Part shown: piece by piece, positions 32,542 to 43,104 of the stretch
Numbering within the stretch: position 1 is the stretch's first letter
Layout of the letters: the number at the start of each line of letters is the position of its first letter
NCBI GenBank assembly: GCA_023014335.1
Contig: JAECYW010000007.1
Coordinates: forward strand, 1,798,001-1,862,000
Source of the DNA: Galerina marginata
Lineage: Eukaryota; Basidiomycota; Agaricomycetes; Agaricales; Galerinaceae
DNA length: 64,000 bases
Reading direction: 5' to 3'
Notes under the pieces: generated by a model
What the model saw: the letters and a program-made list of their open reading frames with translations, nothing else
Told to the model about the DNA's origin: nothing
Database searches by the model: none
Position numbers and translations under genes: made by a program

Positions 32542-34494
32542 TCAGACGCTCGCCAGATTTTCACCGCCTTCAAAGACCCTTTTAGCAGCAACGTCGACGC
32601 TTGTACCAGAAGTCCCAGCAGAGGTCGTAGAAATGCTCCAGAGCGAAGACCCAAAACCCAAGACACCGCTAGTCGAAGACGGAGTGCCAAATTGGCTGGA
32701 AGGACTCGCACAAGCGGAACCAGAACTGCCTGAGCTTAGATGGCTTGATGTCCGGTGGATATGGCGAGGGATAATCGGCGTCTTGACAGGCGGCGTAACG
32801 CCAGGCGCGTTCAGTGTGCTGTTTCCAGGTGAATTCCCAGCGCCGCTACCAGGGCTAGAGCTAGTCTGAGAGGCGAGAATGGCGCTCGCTCCGGCAGCTG
32901 CGGCGAGCGCCTTCCACTTCGTTTCACTGAACTTGATGGAATGGTCGATGATGGACTTGTACACCTCCTGGTTGAACCCAACACACTGGAGACCGACACA
33001 TGCGACTTTGAGAGCACCTGCTGCGTAGAGCTGAGAGGTCTCGTAGGTGTTTTGAGGGGAGGAGTTCTTCCGGCCGGCGATTGTCTCTTTGACGATGGCG
33101 GTTGTTGTCTAGAAACGCAGTGAGATTATGCATATAAAGAAAACTAAGGGCGAACCTCAGAAGGTAATTGCACGAACTCCTGCGGCGAGAGTGTGTCCAA
33201 TCTGAAGGCCTTGTACAGTCCAGCGTAGTACCAGATGCCTTCCTTGTTGTAAAAGCACTCTTTGTGGACAGGTAAGTCGATGAAATCCTGAAGATTTAGA
33301 TTAGAGTTACCTGTCGGCTTGTTCATCCGACCTATGACGTCAACGGGAGCCCATCGATGTGCGGTAGCTATCCTAGGGTTGGTGCTGCATTTGAAGACAG
33401 GAGCATACATGTAGCCGTGCTCCTCTCGTTCTGGGCACCAGAGAGTACTGACGTTGTGCAAAATTCTGTAGTTGGCCAATCTGGGGTACACGAGCTTGAG
33501 ATTGCACGTTGATAAGGAAGCTGTAGGAGAGATACTAACGAATTCCTGAGCGCCTACGAAAATATCAGGTAAAGGAATTTCCGACGCAGAAAAGGAAAGA
33601 CTCACCGCTGGTGCTGCATTCAGAAACTCGTGCAGCGTAAAGGGTGGAGGGATGACAATTGCGCTCAAAGTTGCGTCAGGAGGGCTGGGAGGAAGGGGGA
33701 TGGCAGCAAGAGCCAAATTTCTGGCGTTGGCCAATTCTGTAGGATCATCGGTCTCAGGTGGGATGTACTAACCCAGTTTAATGCAGCGACTACTATATAA
33801 AACTGAAGCTTACTATAATTTCTGAGCCATCCAGCCTTAAATTTGTCTGGGTTACCGCATTTTCCACTTGTTCGGTCTGTGTAGCCGTTTCCACCAACTG
33901 CGAAACAAAAAAATTAGGAATAAAATTGGACGCATTATTCCAAATATACCTTCTGCCGGCTTTCTTCGTAACGAGGTGGCGGGTCACTGAGTTTGGATGG
34001 AATGGAATGTTGTTGTTTGATAACCAATCGTAATTCTTCCACTGTCCTTTCAAGAGTAGCTATATGCGCCTTCAGAGCGCCAATTTCCGCATTTTCGGAA
34101 GCGCGAGTGAGAGGGCCTTGATCATAACCCAATGCATTTCCGTCTTTCGTTTCATTTTGCAGTCGTTCTATAAGCTCGTTCTTCTGACGAATAGAAACAT
34201 AGGCGTCGTAAAGTCGCTGAACGGCAGCGTCTCGTGCATTGGATATCTCAACAACGCGTAAGCGCTCAATCTGAATTTCAATCGCGAGCTCAGCCATACG
34301 GAACGGGTTCTGTATCAAGCAGTATTAATTCATGTCATGTCCACAAACCGAAAAGGAACGCTCACCGCGTTCTTAAGAACCTCAAGCTCATTCTTGAGTC
34401 GAGCGATTTCATCCATGGAGTTTACATCATGTAAATCGGAAGCCAAGATGTTCTGATGTTTTTCTTCCAGAGCACCATGGCTCGGGGTGGCCAT
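32542..34494 (-). CDS. Coiled-coil protein with a conserved basidiomycete C-terminal domain (DUF6697-like)
   Basis: Seven exons: 34366-34494, 33950-34309, 33814-33897, 33606-33767, 33311-33545, 33156-33259, 32542-33108; 546 residues. Residues 1-160 are coiled coil (DEIARLKNELEVLKNA, AHIATLERTVEELRLV). A central region carries WCPEREEHGYMYAPVFKC and ATAHRWAPVDVIGRMNKP, then ECFYNKEGIWYYAGLYKAFR, then AIVKETIAGRKNSSPQNTYE and AGALKVACVGLQCVGFNQEV. I remember these blocks from uncharacterised agaric proteins assigned to a DUF (I believe DUF6697); the number should be checked. The tail is Ser/Thr/Pro-rich and disordered. No catalytic motif is evident. Intron 5 (33260-33310) is 51 nt and free of stops, so a retained form is possible. 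Introns of 46-60 nt are all in phase. Confidence 0.8.
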
Positions 34495-34716
34495 GGTGGC
34501 AGTAAAGAAAGCGCTCAAGATGAAATCTGGAGGTTGGATCCGCACAAACAAACACGGCCAAATATGACAGGACTTAGCGGGCCGCTGATAAGTCGGGCTC
34601 GTGACTCAAACCACAATGGTCGTAGCAGCTGCGGCAGGACAAAACACCGCTCATCGAACCACCACTCATCCTCCGCGATCCTGGCTAAGACCTTGTGGAT
34701 CTCTCAGAGAGCAACG

Positions 34717-34773
34717 GTGAGTATATCTAGCTTGCGATTTTCTGTCATTTATGACCTAAATTCGTTCTACCAG
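34717..34773 (+). other. Probable 5'-leader intron of the F-box-like gene
   Basis: GTGAGT at 34717 and TCTACCAG ending at 34773 define a 57-nt intron that ends 11 nt before the ATG at 34785. The leader lies in the 290-nt region shared with the divergent minus-strand gene starting at 34494. Confidence 0.5.
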
Positions 34774-34784
34774 AAGGTCAAATT

Positions 34785-35663
34785 ATGGACCGTTGTCCCC
34801 TGGAAATAATTGGTGAAATCTACGCCTTTGCGTGCTCTGATGACGGGCGTACAGGAAGGGCTCTATCACTAGTATCACGCTACATCAACGAGACTTCAAA
34901 ACCTTACAAACTCCAATCCATTACTGTCGTTGGACACACTCAGCTTTTCGCGTTTGCAAACTTGATCGAAAATACACCAATTCTATTTCGACGCGTGCAC
35001 TGTATATTCCTTTCGGCCCATTCACGACACACGGCATCAGATCCAAGAGCCCTTTCACCGGAATATGTTCAGCGTCAACAATCCTACGCTGCTGTGGAAC
35101 GAATACTACTCGCCATCGCCTCCTGTGTTAAGGTCGTCCACGCCTTCTTCGTATTCTATCGACCCTTCATACTCCTTCCAGTGAGTCTACCAGCTCTGGA
35201 GGAGCTTATGCTACACGGCCCTTTTGAAACATCTGCAGAAGTTGATGAGCAAATCCAATTCATATCCTTGAAGCATCTAAGCATGACTTCGTCGTGCTCT
35301 CCATCATACCTTCTGAACAAGGTTTTAAAACTCACGCCCTCTGTCATCCACCTCTCTATTTCTGCATCAGACCGCTCGGAAGCTGTGGCTACCGAATGGT
35401 CATCAATTTTGAACAACAAAGATATTATCCTTCCAACTCGTTTAGAGAGGCTTTACATCCACGTTCCGAACCAACCAAAAGACGACTTTTCTCAATTACG
35501 TGCCCTATACGACCGGATCATGTTAGCCTTGCGTTGCCTTGCAGAAACCGACCCTCGGGTTGTCTTAGTTCTTCCATTACGCCTCGATTTGTTCAGCATG
35601 GTATCAATTCAAGAAGCAATAACGACATGGAGTGCCAGTGCTGCTGGAAAACCCTGGTGGTGA
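34785..35663 (+). CDS. F-box-like protein
   Basis: Single exon of 292 residues. It opens with a minimal F-box-like helix (CPLEIIGEIYAFAC) and an ALSLVSRYINETSKPY segment that resembles the second and third F-box helices of basidiomycete proteins. The remainder is alpha/beta with Leu-rich strands (LPALEELMLHGPF, RLERLYIHVPNQPK). It is shorter than the cluster family (about 500 residues), lacks their coiled coil and the WPPGE tail, and is not a fragment of them. It starts 290 nt from the divergent coiled-coil gene and could share a promoter. Function as SCF adaptor is plausible only. Confidence 0.7.
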   Translation: MDRCPLEIIGEIYAFACSDDGRTGRALSLVSRYINETSKPYKLQSITVVGHTQLFAFANLIENTPILFRRVHCIFLSAHSRHTASDPRALSPEYVQRQQSYAAVERILLAIASCVKVVHAFFVFYRPFILLPVSLPALEELMLHGPFETSAEVDEQIQFISLKHLSMTSSCSPSYLLNKVLKLTPSVIHLSISASDRSEAVATEWSSILNNKDIILPTRLERLYIHVPNQPKDDFSQLRALYDRIMLALRCLAETDPRVVLVLPLRLDLFSMVSIQEAITTWSASAAGKPWW

Positions 35664-35738
35664 AAAAGACTTTGGTATATACCTATTTATCCTTGCCAAG
35701 CCTTTGCTAACCAACTGTTAAAATTCATTATAGTACAT

Positions 35739-36962
35739 TTATTCGATCTTCTGTCTTTTTAAGACCCAGCCATTCCAACCCGCTCGACCACCGATGACCG
35801 GACCTCTTTCCAATTTATATCCACTACTTTCAAGTTGGTCCAGTACGGCGCCAGAAATCACGCCCACTGCCATCGGTGCCCAGGAAGATGCGATACAACG
35901 GAGCGGGCCATATCCAAATATGAACCTCAGGGCTTCTATTTGTTCTGGGAGGATATGGCGAGGATGATGTCGCATTGGCATAAAGTCTTTGGAATTCGGT
36001 CGCCAAATATCGCAGCGGAGTATTCTCTCTACATCTGCATACGTCTTTACCCTTGTTATACCCGACCAAATCCAATATTTGAGGAAACGAGGACACCACC
36101 ACCGTCTCTTTGACCTGCCGATATGCTTTGAAGGAGGACGAAGACGCATGGCCTCGTCTACGATTCCCTTGACGGTCATATCTTCCCCAGTCCCCCCAAA
36201 AGCGCGGTCCGAAGGACAGACGTTGAATTCCTCGAATATCTTCCTCATCTCCTCGTCATTGTACGTGTATGCGATCGTAGTCGCCACCACTCTCCACAGC
36301 GTCTCCCATGCAGGAATCACAAAATCCAATGGGTTCGGGAATCTCTCTTCATCAACCACCAGTCGGCGTAGGCAGGTTGTGAGTTCCTCGAAAATGGTTG
36401 GCGGTATGGGACCCGGTTTCTTCGATAGCGCCCAGAGGGTCGTTATACTGTTCGCCACAATAGTGACGTCTTTATGACACAGTGACTGTATCGGTGTCTC
36501 GATTTGCAAGATGCCTACAAGCACTATGACCAGCGTGACGTTTTGTATAAACGAGTCAAATGATTGCTGCTGGGATAAAGGAGTGTTCGCCTGCGATAAT
36601 TGCCACTGCACCGCCTCAACTGCTATTGCTTGAAAATCAGCCCAGCCTCGACGTTGGGCGCTTGTCAAGAGAAGTCGTGCATGTGTAACGAAACGGTCAT
36701 GGACTTGGGGATTGGAGCTGACGAACGTGTTGGTAATGTGCATGACGCGAACTAATCGTTGGTTCGCGTCTGCGCGTTCCGCCAGTAGCTCTTGGATGCA
36801 GGCCGCATGTGGATGAAGGGTATCCTTTATCTCCAGGATCAGGTGATGGTAGGTTAAGCTTTTTGAACGACTTTGAACGACGGCTAAACGATGTCGACAT
36901 AGGACGGCGAGGGCGACAAGGATTGGCAGTAAAATGGCTGCTGCTACGACGGGCAGGAACAT
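35739..36962 (-). CDS. Divergent cytochrome P450-like protein
   Basis: Single exon, 407 residues from the ATG at 36962 (MFLPVVAAAILLPILVALAV, an N-terminal membrane anchor). It carries a K-helix ExxR in VDEAMRLRPPSKHIGR and a heme-loop-like FGYGPLRCIASSWAP, i.e. F-x-x-G-x-x-x-C with the Cys thiolate ligand in place. AWETLWRVVATT lies about 50 residues before ExxR and may stand for the I helix. The length is about 100 residues short of a usual microsomal P450, and the usual aromatic PERF-type motif is not clear. No introns are needed, which is unusual among fungal P450 genes. It may be a member of a small divergent agaric P450 group; heme binding is likely, the substrate unknown. Confidence 0.65.
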   Translation of the reverse strand: MFLPVVAAAILLPILVALAVLCRHRLAVVQSRSKSLTYHHLILEIKDTLHPHAACIQELLAERADANQRLVRVMHITNTFVSSNPQVHDRFVTHARLLLTSAQRRGWADFQAIAVEAVQWQLSQANTPLSQQQSFDSFIQNVTLVIVLVGILQIETPIQSLCHKDVTIVANSITTLWALSKKPGPIPPTIFEELTTCLRRLVVDEERFPNPLDFVIPAWETLWRVVATTIAYTYNDEEMRKIFEEFNVCPSDRAFGGTGEDMTVKGIVDEAMRLRPPSKHIGRSKRRWWCPRFLKYWIWSGITRVKTYADVERILRCDIWRPNSKDFMPMRHHPRHILPEQIEALRFIFGYGPLRCIASSWAPMAVGVISGAVLDQLESSGYKLERGPVIGGRAGWNGWVLKRQKIE

Positions 36963-38541
36963 GGTCTCCAAAAAAGGACCACCGAATCAAGTCCTTGTTT
37001 AAATAGCCCAGGCAGAACGGTCAATTACCAACTATGTAAGAGCGAGAATAGCGGTGCAATTAGGCGCCACTGATAGGCTTTACTCAGAACCACAAACCTT
37101 CTGTGGTTCTTGGAATCCTCCCGCAGCAAGGTTTCTGCTTTACTTGTCGAAAACGATGGACGAGGACCGTATCAGGTCAGCCAACTGCGGCTCATGAACT
37201 CGAGGCTGCACGAACCTCTCGAACATCCCAATCACACCACAACGACATCGATTGACGCCTATATATTACTGCACAGCGCTCAATGTTGTCTTGTTTGTCC
37301 TCGCATCGGCTGGCACTCCGTATAGGGGCTTCCCATCTTCTTATGTAGAGGCACGAAGCCAAGTAGACAGCCGGATATCTTAGACTCTATGTCGATGGTC
37401 GCCTGCTTTACAGAAGAGGTTATGCAAGCCTTATTGTTTCTAGCGCCCATTCGCAATGGCTTTATATCAAGTGCAACGACGGTGGTACAATTCTGCAGCT
37501 GCCTGGGCTAGTGTCCTATCATCGACTTGAATCTGGGTAGATTGGCGCCCAGGAAGCTCTACATCCGCGGTCAGTAAGTACAAGCCACCATCATGTGGTA
37601 CATGCGAGTAGCACCTGCCCGACAGCATGAGTGGTGAATACGATGGCTCAAGCTTCATTGTTACTAATCTAGATGCCGAGAGCGCGACTCGGAGCGCGAG
37701 AGGGAAAGGTCGCCCATTCCCGTCGCCCATCCCTCCCCGTAGCAATGGAGGTCGCAACAGAGGCAGAGGAGACAGAGACATGGACAGCAGACCCCATTTA
37801 CCATCGCATCGTGTTCACTCGCCCCCGCCTCGCGGTGATGGCTACGGTCGTGGTCCAGATTCTCCTGAACGCGGCCGCGATAGACGCATCGACGGGAATC
37901 CCGAACGAGAACGAGAACGTCGCCCCGCTCGTCCAACTTCTCCACCTCAGAATGATGGCCGAGAAAGGTCTCGGTCCCCGCCTCAACAAAGTGCCAGGCG
38001 AGATGTATAGGAGACCTGACAGTCGACGTCGCAGTGGAGCATACAGGAACCGGTTGAGGTTGCTACCCAGATGAGAACATGAGAAGACAGTGGAAGGGGC
38101 AGAGGGGCAAGGGAAAGAGATGACGGGTATTCACATGGGCGATGAGGGCAAAGAAATGGTTTCGGCTATGTATGTAGTTTCCAGGCAACTTCACTGCTGC
38201 AACTCACTTAGACCCTAAGTTTAGGAATTATATGATAGGATTTCCCAGTAAAAGCAGTGTCAAAAGACTGCAGGGAAAGTAGGAGAGTTCATTCGAGGGT
38301 TGTACGACATGGCAATATTTACAATAGGCAGATCTAGTGGTTCGTCATGGATGGACAGATATACATATATAATAACAATGTCCCGTTGTGTTTGCTGGCA
38401 ACAAGAGATTTTGTGTATTTGTGACTGCCACTGGTCACCGGTGACCGGTGACCCCTCATTAGCAAATGTTTTCGGAACACCAAAAAGTGCGTTGAACATA
38501 TTTTGACAAGAAGGCCCAAGAAAATGCAGGAAACAGCGCCC
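36963..38541. other. Intergenic stretch with one low-complexity ORF
   Basis: About 1.6 kb. It holds the RS/RG-rich ORF at 37627-38010 described separately and a TCACCGGTGACCGGTGA palindromic repeat near 38437-38453. No other coding region is supported. Confidence 0.45.
37627..38010 (+). CDS. RS/RG-rich ORF, possibly a gene fragment
   Basis: 127 codons from ATG at 37627. The first 30 residues are of mixed composition (MSGEYDGSSFIVTNLDAESA). The rest is Arg/Ser/Gly/Pro-rich with NRGRGDRDMDSR, ERERERRPARPTSPP and ERSRSPPQQSARRDV. Such sequence is typical of the tails of RNA-processing factors. No RNA-binding domain is encoded nearby in phase, so it may be the last exon of a lost gene, a duplicated fragment or a small independent gene. 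I cannot name the source. Confidence 0.35.
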   Translation: MSGEYDGSSFIVTNLDAESATRSARGKGRPFPSPIPPRSNGGRNRGRGDRDMDSRPHLPSHRVHSPPPRGDGYGRGPDSPERGRDRRIDGNPERERERRPARPTSPPQNDGRERSRSPPQQSARRDV

Positions 38542-41500
38542 TCACAGGAAATACATAGTCTTATTGAGTCTTGGATTGATGGGTCGGAAAGCGGCTTGCC
38601 AGGCACTCATGTCCAGGTTCGAAGAGCTGCTTGTCGTTGACGCGTTGTCATCGAAGGCAAGATTTGCACTTGGATCTACATGAAAACCTCCACGAGAGCA
38701 AACAAGCTATACATAGAAAGGGAGATTAGTCCTATTGGTCTCAAGGACAGGCAAGGACACTTACATCAGCATCTACAAAGAAATGGCCGGGTCAGTAGAT
38801 ATCTTTGTGGAAACTAACGAACTCACAGTAAACCGGGGCCGGTATAGACACAGATCGGGTGGCTTTTGCATACATGTGGCAAAGGGTGAATGAAAGGTCT
38901 TGTATCTTGTCCAACCGATCACCAAAATTTTCGTCATGCAGCACAACATAATGGCTTGATCGTGAAGCTAGTTCATGAAAAAATTAAGTCCTTGATGAGT
39001 GAGATAGAGTCAACCACACTGACTTCCTTGGATTGCGGCATGACTTTGAAGGTAGAAATCATTGACTGCAGGATGTGTGATTGTATTGTCGATCAAAGAG
39101 CCAGCATGACAATTTCCTGTCCTGTCTCCTTGCCTGCGAATCCAAATGTGAGATAACTGGAGTAGCCACCTGAGAGTTTAAAACCAACCCTTGTCCTGAT
39201 GGGAAGAACACCGCATGATGGCTGTGGAGAGTCCAGCATTGGTAAGGAGGGAAAAGCCAGAATAACACATAGCATGACTAACCGTTTACCAACGACGATA
39301 AATGTGAGAGCGGGTATGGGAATTTTTATCCTCTTTGATGCCCACAGGTCAATGCAAGCTCCTACGGCCAAATTGCATTTGAACGGCACAATAGTGTGAC
39401 GGAGATGAAGCAAAAGACCTTTAATGTCTGTGATCTCTTGTTGAGCCACTCTCTCATACTCTCCCTCAGAAAGCCCATCTCTGAAGAATATGAGTCTTTT
39501 AGGTGCACCGTTCTTAGCCCCAAAACTGTCAACAGCCATTGAGACGTATCTCTTCAAGTCTAGGATTTGCTCTACACGCGGAGGTTGTATACCAGTAAGG
39601 GCGGCATATTGGGCGGCATGTTTATCATGCGAATAGACAATGCCAACGACCGAAGGTTTGTGGACACCAGGTCCAGGATGGCCAACGTCGGCGCCTGGAA
39701 GATTGATCAGTATGCTAATTGCAAGGCATAACGCGATATTTACCCATGATCATGGAATCATGGAGAATCTCCTCCATTGCAGGTGAAATACTGTGGAAAT
39801 TAATTCCACCAAGACGGGCATTCAGCCTGTGATTGAATATTAACAAAGCAAGGACCAGCGGTGAATCACAATCACATACTTCAGGGCAACATTGTTAAAA
39901 TATTGGCCACCGCCCTGGAAAACTTTAGCCTCTCGAAGGCACAGCGTCGCAATACCTGAAATAATTCTAAGCACAAGCAAATTCCAACTATGTCAGATCA
40001 TACCATGTCGGACATCTCCCCAGAACTTCAATGCATTCCGGATCTGCCCGCCATTTTCTGGCAATAAAACGATAATGATCAGCTTGGAGAGTTGTTTCGG
40101 CTCGATCTTTCCATTATTATAAGTCCTGGCAGCCATGTCCATCGCATCGTTAAGAGTCTGCGTGTTGGGAAGGATTTTTTATGTATTTTAGGATAAGCTG
40201 ATGCCGTTGATGAAAAGTTCCACATACCCGAGGAACGTCATGACCAATGCCTCTGAGGTAGGCACGTCGGGGTTTGGGATCTGAAAATGAAGACATTGAG
40301 ACGAGTTCTTCGATGCTCGTTGACGGATGAGATGGAGACCACCTACTCATGCCTACAAGGAACGTAAATTTCAACGATGAGTAATCATGATAATGACAGC
40401 AAACTGACCTAGATTCCTGCAAGAAACCGTCAAACCGGTCAGCAGGTGATGTGCTTGTTGCTCGGAGATCCTTTCAGCGAAGTTGACAATGATCCAATGC
40501 TCGAGCATCTGGGGTTCATTGAAAGATTGTCCAACAGTATTCCACCCGCCAAATTTTGGCTTCTATAAAAAAGGTCGGAAAAAGAAATTACTTCGGGTGG
40601 AAGGCATCGTACTGTGGGCGGGGAGTTCAGATTGAAATACACGGCAGGTGCAGGGAGGAGCTTGGCATTTATGGTCATCGGGCTCATGTTAACCCGCATC
40701 CCAGCCTCTCGCAAAAATTCGGAAAGGTTGTGGTCCGAACCTGGTAGGAATATAGTTAATACAGATGAATGAAATGAAACAAAATTATTTACTGCATCAG
40801 TAATTTTCTTTAGCCTTTCATCTGGCCTCATGGTAGAAAATTTGACCATGGCACTCGTGCAACTTTCAGGGATCCTGCGTTTGTAGAGCTTGCCAGGCAC
40901 AACAGTACAAAGTTCTATCGGAACCACATCTTGATGTGGGGAATCCTTTTTCGCTAACCTGACGCCAACTAAGAGGGGATAAGTGATCGTCATATTATAG
41001 GCATTCAAGAAATAGGCCTGCAGAATTGTTCAGTATTAGATAGCACAACAGTAAATAAAGTTCCACATACCGAAACCGTTGTCTCCTGGTCGCCATTCAA
41101 AAATTCATATTCGCCTGCTCGAGAAATTAGGCCACGAATAATTTTGGTTCGTGATCGACCATTCCCCGTCCCGGCCATAATAGGAGTACCCCTGAGAAAA
41201 GTTTCGAGCTTCCTAAAGTTGACGTCGTTCTCGTTCATATTGAGGTCATTGACATTTTTGACTCCAAGGTATGCCATGGCACGATCTATTAAGTGACCGC
41301 CTTGGTAGCTGTCGACAACTAAGGTTAAGAAGATGGTTTGAATGACGATTAATGATGGAACATACACAACGGTGGTGCAAGTATCGACAGTAAGAAACAT
41401 TTTACCCAATGTCGGTCTGACAGATCTAAAAACCATAGAATTAGTACACGTCGACCAAACAGCCCAAGTAGAGACGTACTGGAAAATCCCCCTCCATGCC

Positions 41501-42323
41501 TCAAGGCCGGTCTTCCCGAGAACCAGTCTCTCCCTTCCAGTAAAGTATGCTCGTCCATTATTGGTGTGGTGCCTAAGGAATCCACAGTCAGCGGGAAACC
41601 ATTTGGATGATGTTTCGAACTCACTGATTGGGACCTTGGCGAACAACCAATTGGACGAGGTTGGTCGCTACCAATGCTCTAGTGGTGGACTTCTTGCTTT
41701 TGATCAGGTCGTCCAAGTGGCTGGAAGGGAGGAAAACTGAGTAACTGATGAAAGATGAACGACCTTGATCCACCTAGTATGTATTTCCCCGCCAGCAGTC
41801 AGGGTCAGCCTTATTTGATAGGATCCCTTGGTACCAGGAGGAGTCGATGTTGTCACTCCGAGCTTCACAACGAACTGTAGACCCAAACAAAATGTCAGCC
41901 ATTGAATAGAAATTGCCTCCAAAATACAGACAGTTCCACTGCCATTGGCGGCGAGCGGTAGTTTCGCTGGCGAGTACGCGATGGCTTGTCCATCATATAA
42001 TGCACGGGGATTGAAGACAGTCGGGGCAACAGCAGATTGGAGGTGATTGATGAGCTGTATTCGCTTATTCCTGATCTTCTCATTTGGATCGAATACTGCG
42101 TCGCAGTCAGAATCCATAGAATAATTAACGAAACCTATATGTTCAGCTCACCGACTAGATGGGCGAAGTAAACATGGGTCAGCGATTAATCTAATGTTTA
42201 AAGCAGAATAATCGGCTCACCATCATACTGATAATAGGTTTTGGTGGGTAGCTGGACGATCTCGAATGCATTGGTGAGCAGTTGTTGGAAGGTAGGTGGG
42301 CCAGCCTGAGGATGTCGCGACAT
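38542..42323 (-). CDS. AGO: Argonaute (QDE-2-like RNA interference effector)
   Basis: Twenty-one exons, 884 residues: 42221-42323, 42152-42154, 41932-42095, 41774-41874, 41625-41720, 41480-41572, 41366-41425, 41071-41308, 40613-41017, 40409-40562, 40228-40352, 40004-40157, 39880-39955, 39744-39826, 39419-39694, 39283-39361, 39189-39221, 39024-39121, 38827-38967, 38765-38772, 38542-38706. N-terminal domain (LPTKTYYQYDV), SVRPTLGKMFLTVD linker, PAZ (about 205-350, VPIELCTVVPGKLYKRRIPE), Mid and PIWI. The PIWI metal site is complete: Asp621 in GADVGHPGPG, Glu660 in RVEQILDL, Asp691 in FFRDGLSEGEY, Asp830 in VYYADLV. This DEDD set implies small-RNA-guided slicing. Exons of 3 and 8 nt are proposed on phase and motif grounds; skipping the 3-nt exon would only remove one Val. 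A T-rich GT...AG stretch inside exon 9 (about 40745-40796) looks like an intron, but removing it would break the frame, so I keep it as coding with doubt. Confidence 0.92.
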
Positions 42324-42372
42324 GGCGAAAAGAGGGGAATTACGATAAGCAAGTTCCGTTCAACATTCGGTC

Positions 42373-42402
42373 GTTTATAGGAATGCAGCGCGTGTTATAT
42401 AA
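42373..42402 (-). promoter_or_regulatory. Possible TATA region of Argonaute
   Basis: On the minus strand TATATAA (within 42395-42402) and TATAAAC (42373-42379) lie about 75 and 50 nt upstream of the ATG at 42323. Either could serve as the TATA box. The EF3 fragment begins within 40 nt upstream, so the promoter is compact. Confidence 0.4.
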
Positions 42403-42439
42403 TCAAGGCGCGTCAATCAACAGAGTTTATTTCAGAAGT

Positions 42440-43080
42440 TTAAACAGGCCGCAGCCCACTCTCTTCGGAGAGTTGTATCTCAAGCGAAGCGCCGATTAAG
42501 TTTACAATCCGCCGATAACCAAGTTGGGGTGCTTCTAGGTTGACCTCCTGGTTTGGCCACATGTCGCCAATGAGAAGCTTAACGAGGGTCGATTTTCCAG
42601 AACCGTTAGGTCCAAGGACGGCGACACGAGAGGAGAGTGTGACTTGGAGAGTTATGTCGTGGAGTTGCTGGACGGTCTGGGTACTGGAATGCAACCTGGC
42701 GCCTATTCAGATGCCGATCGATCACTACAATGTGACTGATAAACAAGGAACCAAAAATAAACTGAGCGCAAACTGAGCATGTATCTTATGTAAGCAAGGT
42801 TTTCTCAAGAAGAGGTCGGGAAGCTTGAACTTGTAGTCCTCCTGAGCCTCGAGAGTGTAAGACCTGGCCTCGGGAACTTGCTGGACGAACTTCTCGATGT
42901 TGCTGCGGTATCTACGAAGCTTGAAGCGGTTCAAGTAGAGGACATTGGTCATGGTGTTGTTGAGGAGACCAGAGTCATGGGAGACCAGCTGTGGAAGACA
43001 ATGACTAGAATGCGCATATGCATATATTTGACCCGCAGAAAGGTGCATATACATACTGGAAGTGCAGGTCTTGAGGTTTG
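42440..43080 (-). pseudogene. Elongation factor 3 (ABC ATPase) fragment
   Basis: The minus strand carries, in broken frames, a segment of fungal elongation factor 3, the ribosome-associated ABC-type ATPase. From the upstream side: LKTCTS, then VSHDSGLLNNTMTNVLYLNR, FKLRRYRSNIEKFVQQVPEA and EDYKFKLPD. Further on, after a gap and a frameshift near 42670, come [19 protein letters not shown] and the P-loop [20 protein letters not shown]. It corresponds to the end of the first and the start of the second ATPase domain; both ends of the gene are missing. A GTATGT...CCACAG stretch between LKTCTS and VSHDSG looks like a retained intron, which points to a DNA-level copy. The intact gene is not in this window. 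Confidence 0.85.
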
Positions 43081-43104
43081 TGTAAACTAGACTGCAACAG
43101 GGTT

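Noticed and set aside
42440..42694. Small ABC transporter ATPase gene
   Set aside because: Only the Walker A part is present, and adjacent pieces identify it as a broken elongation factor 3 copy.
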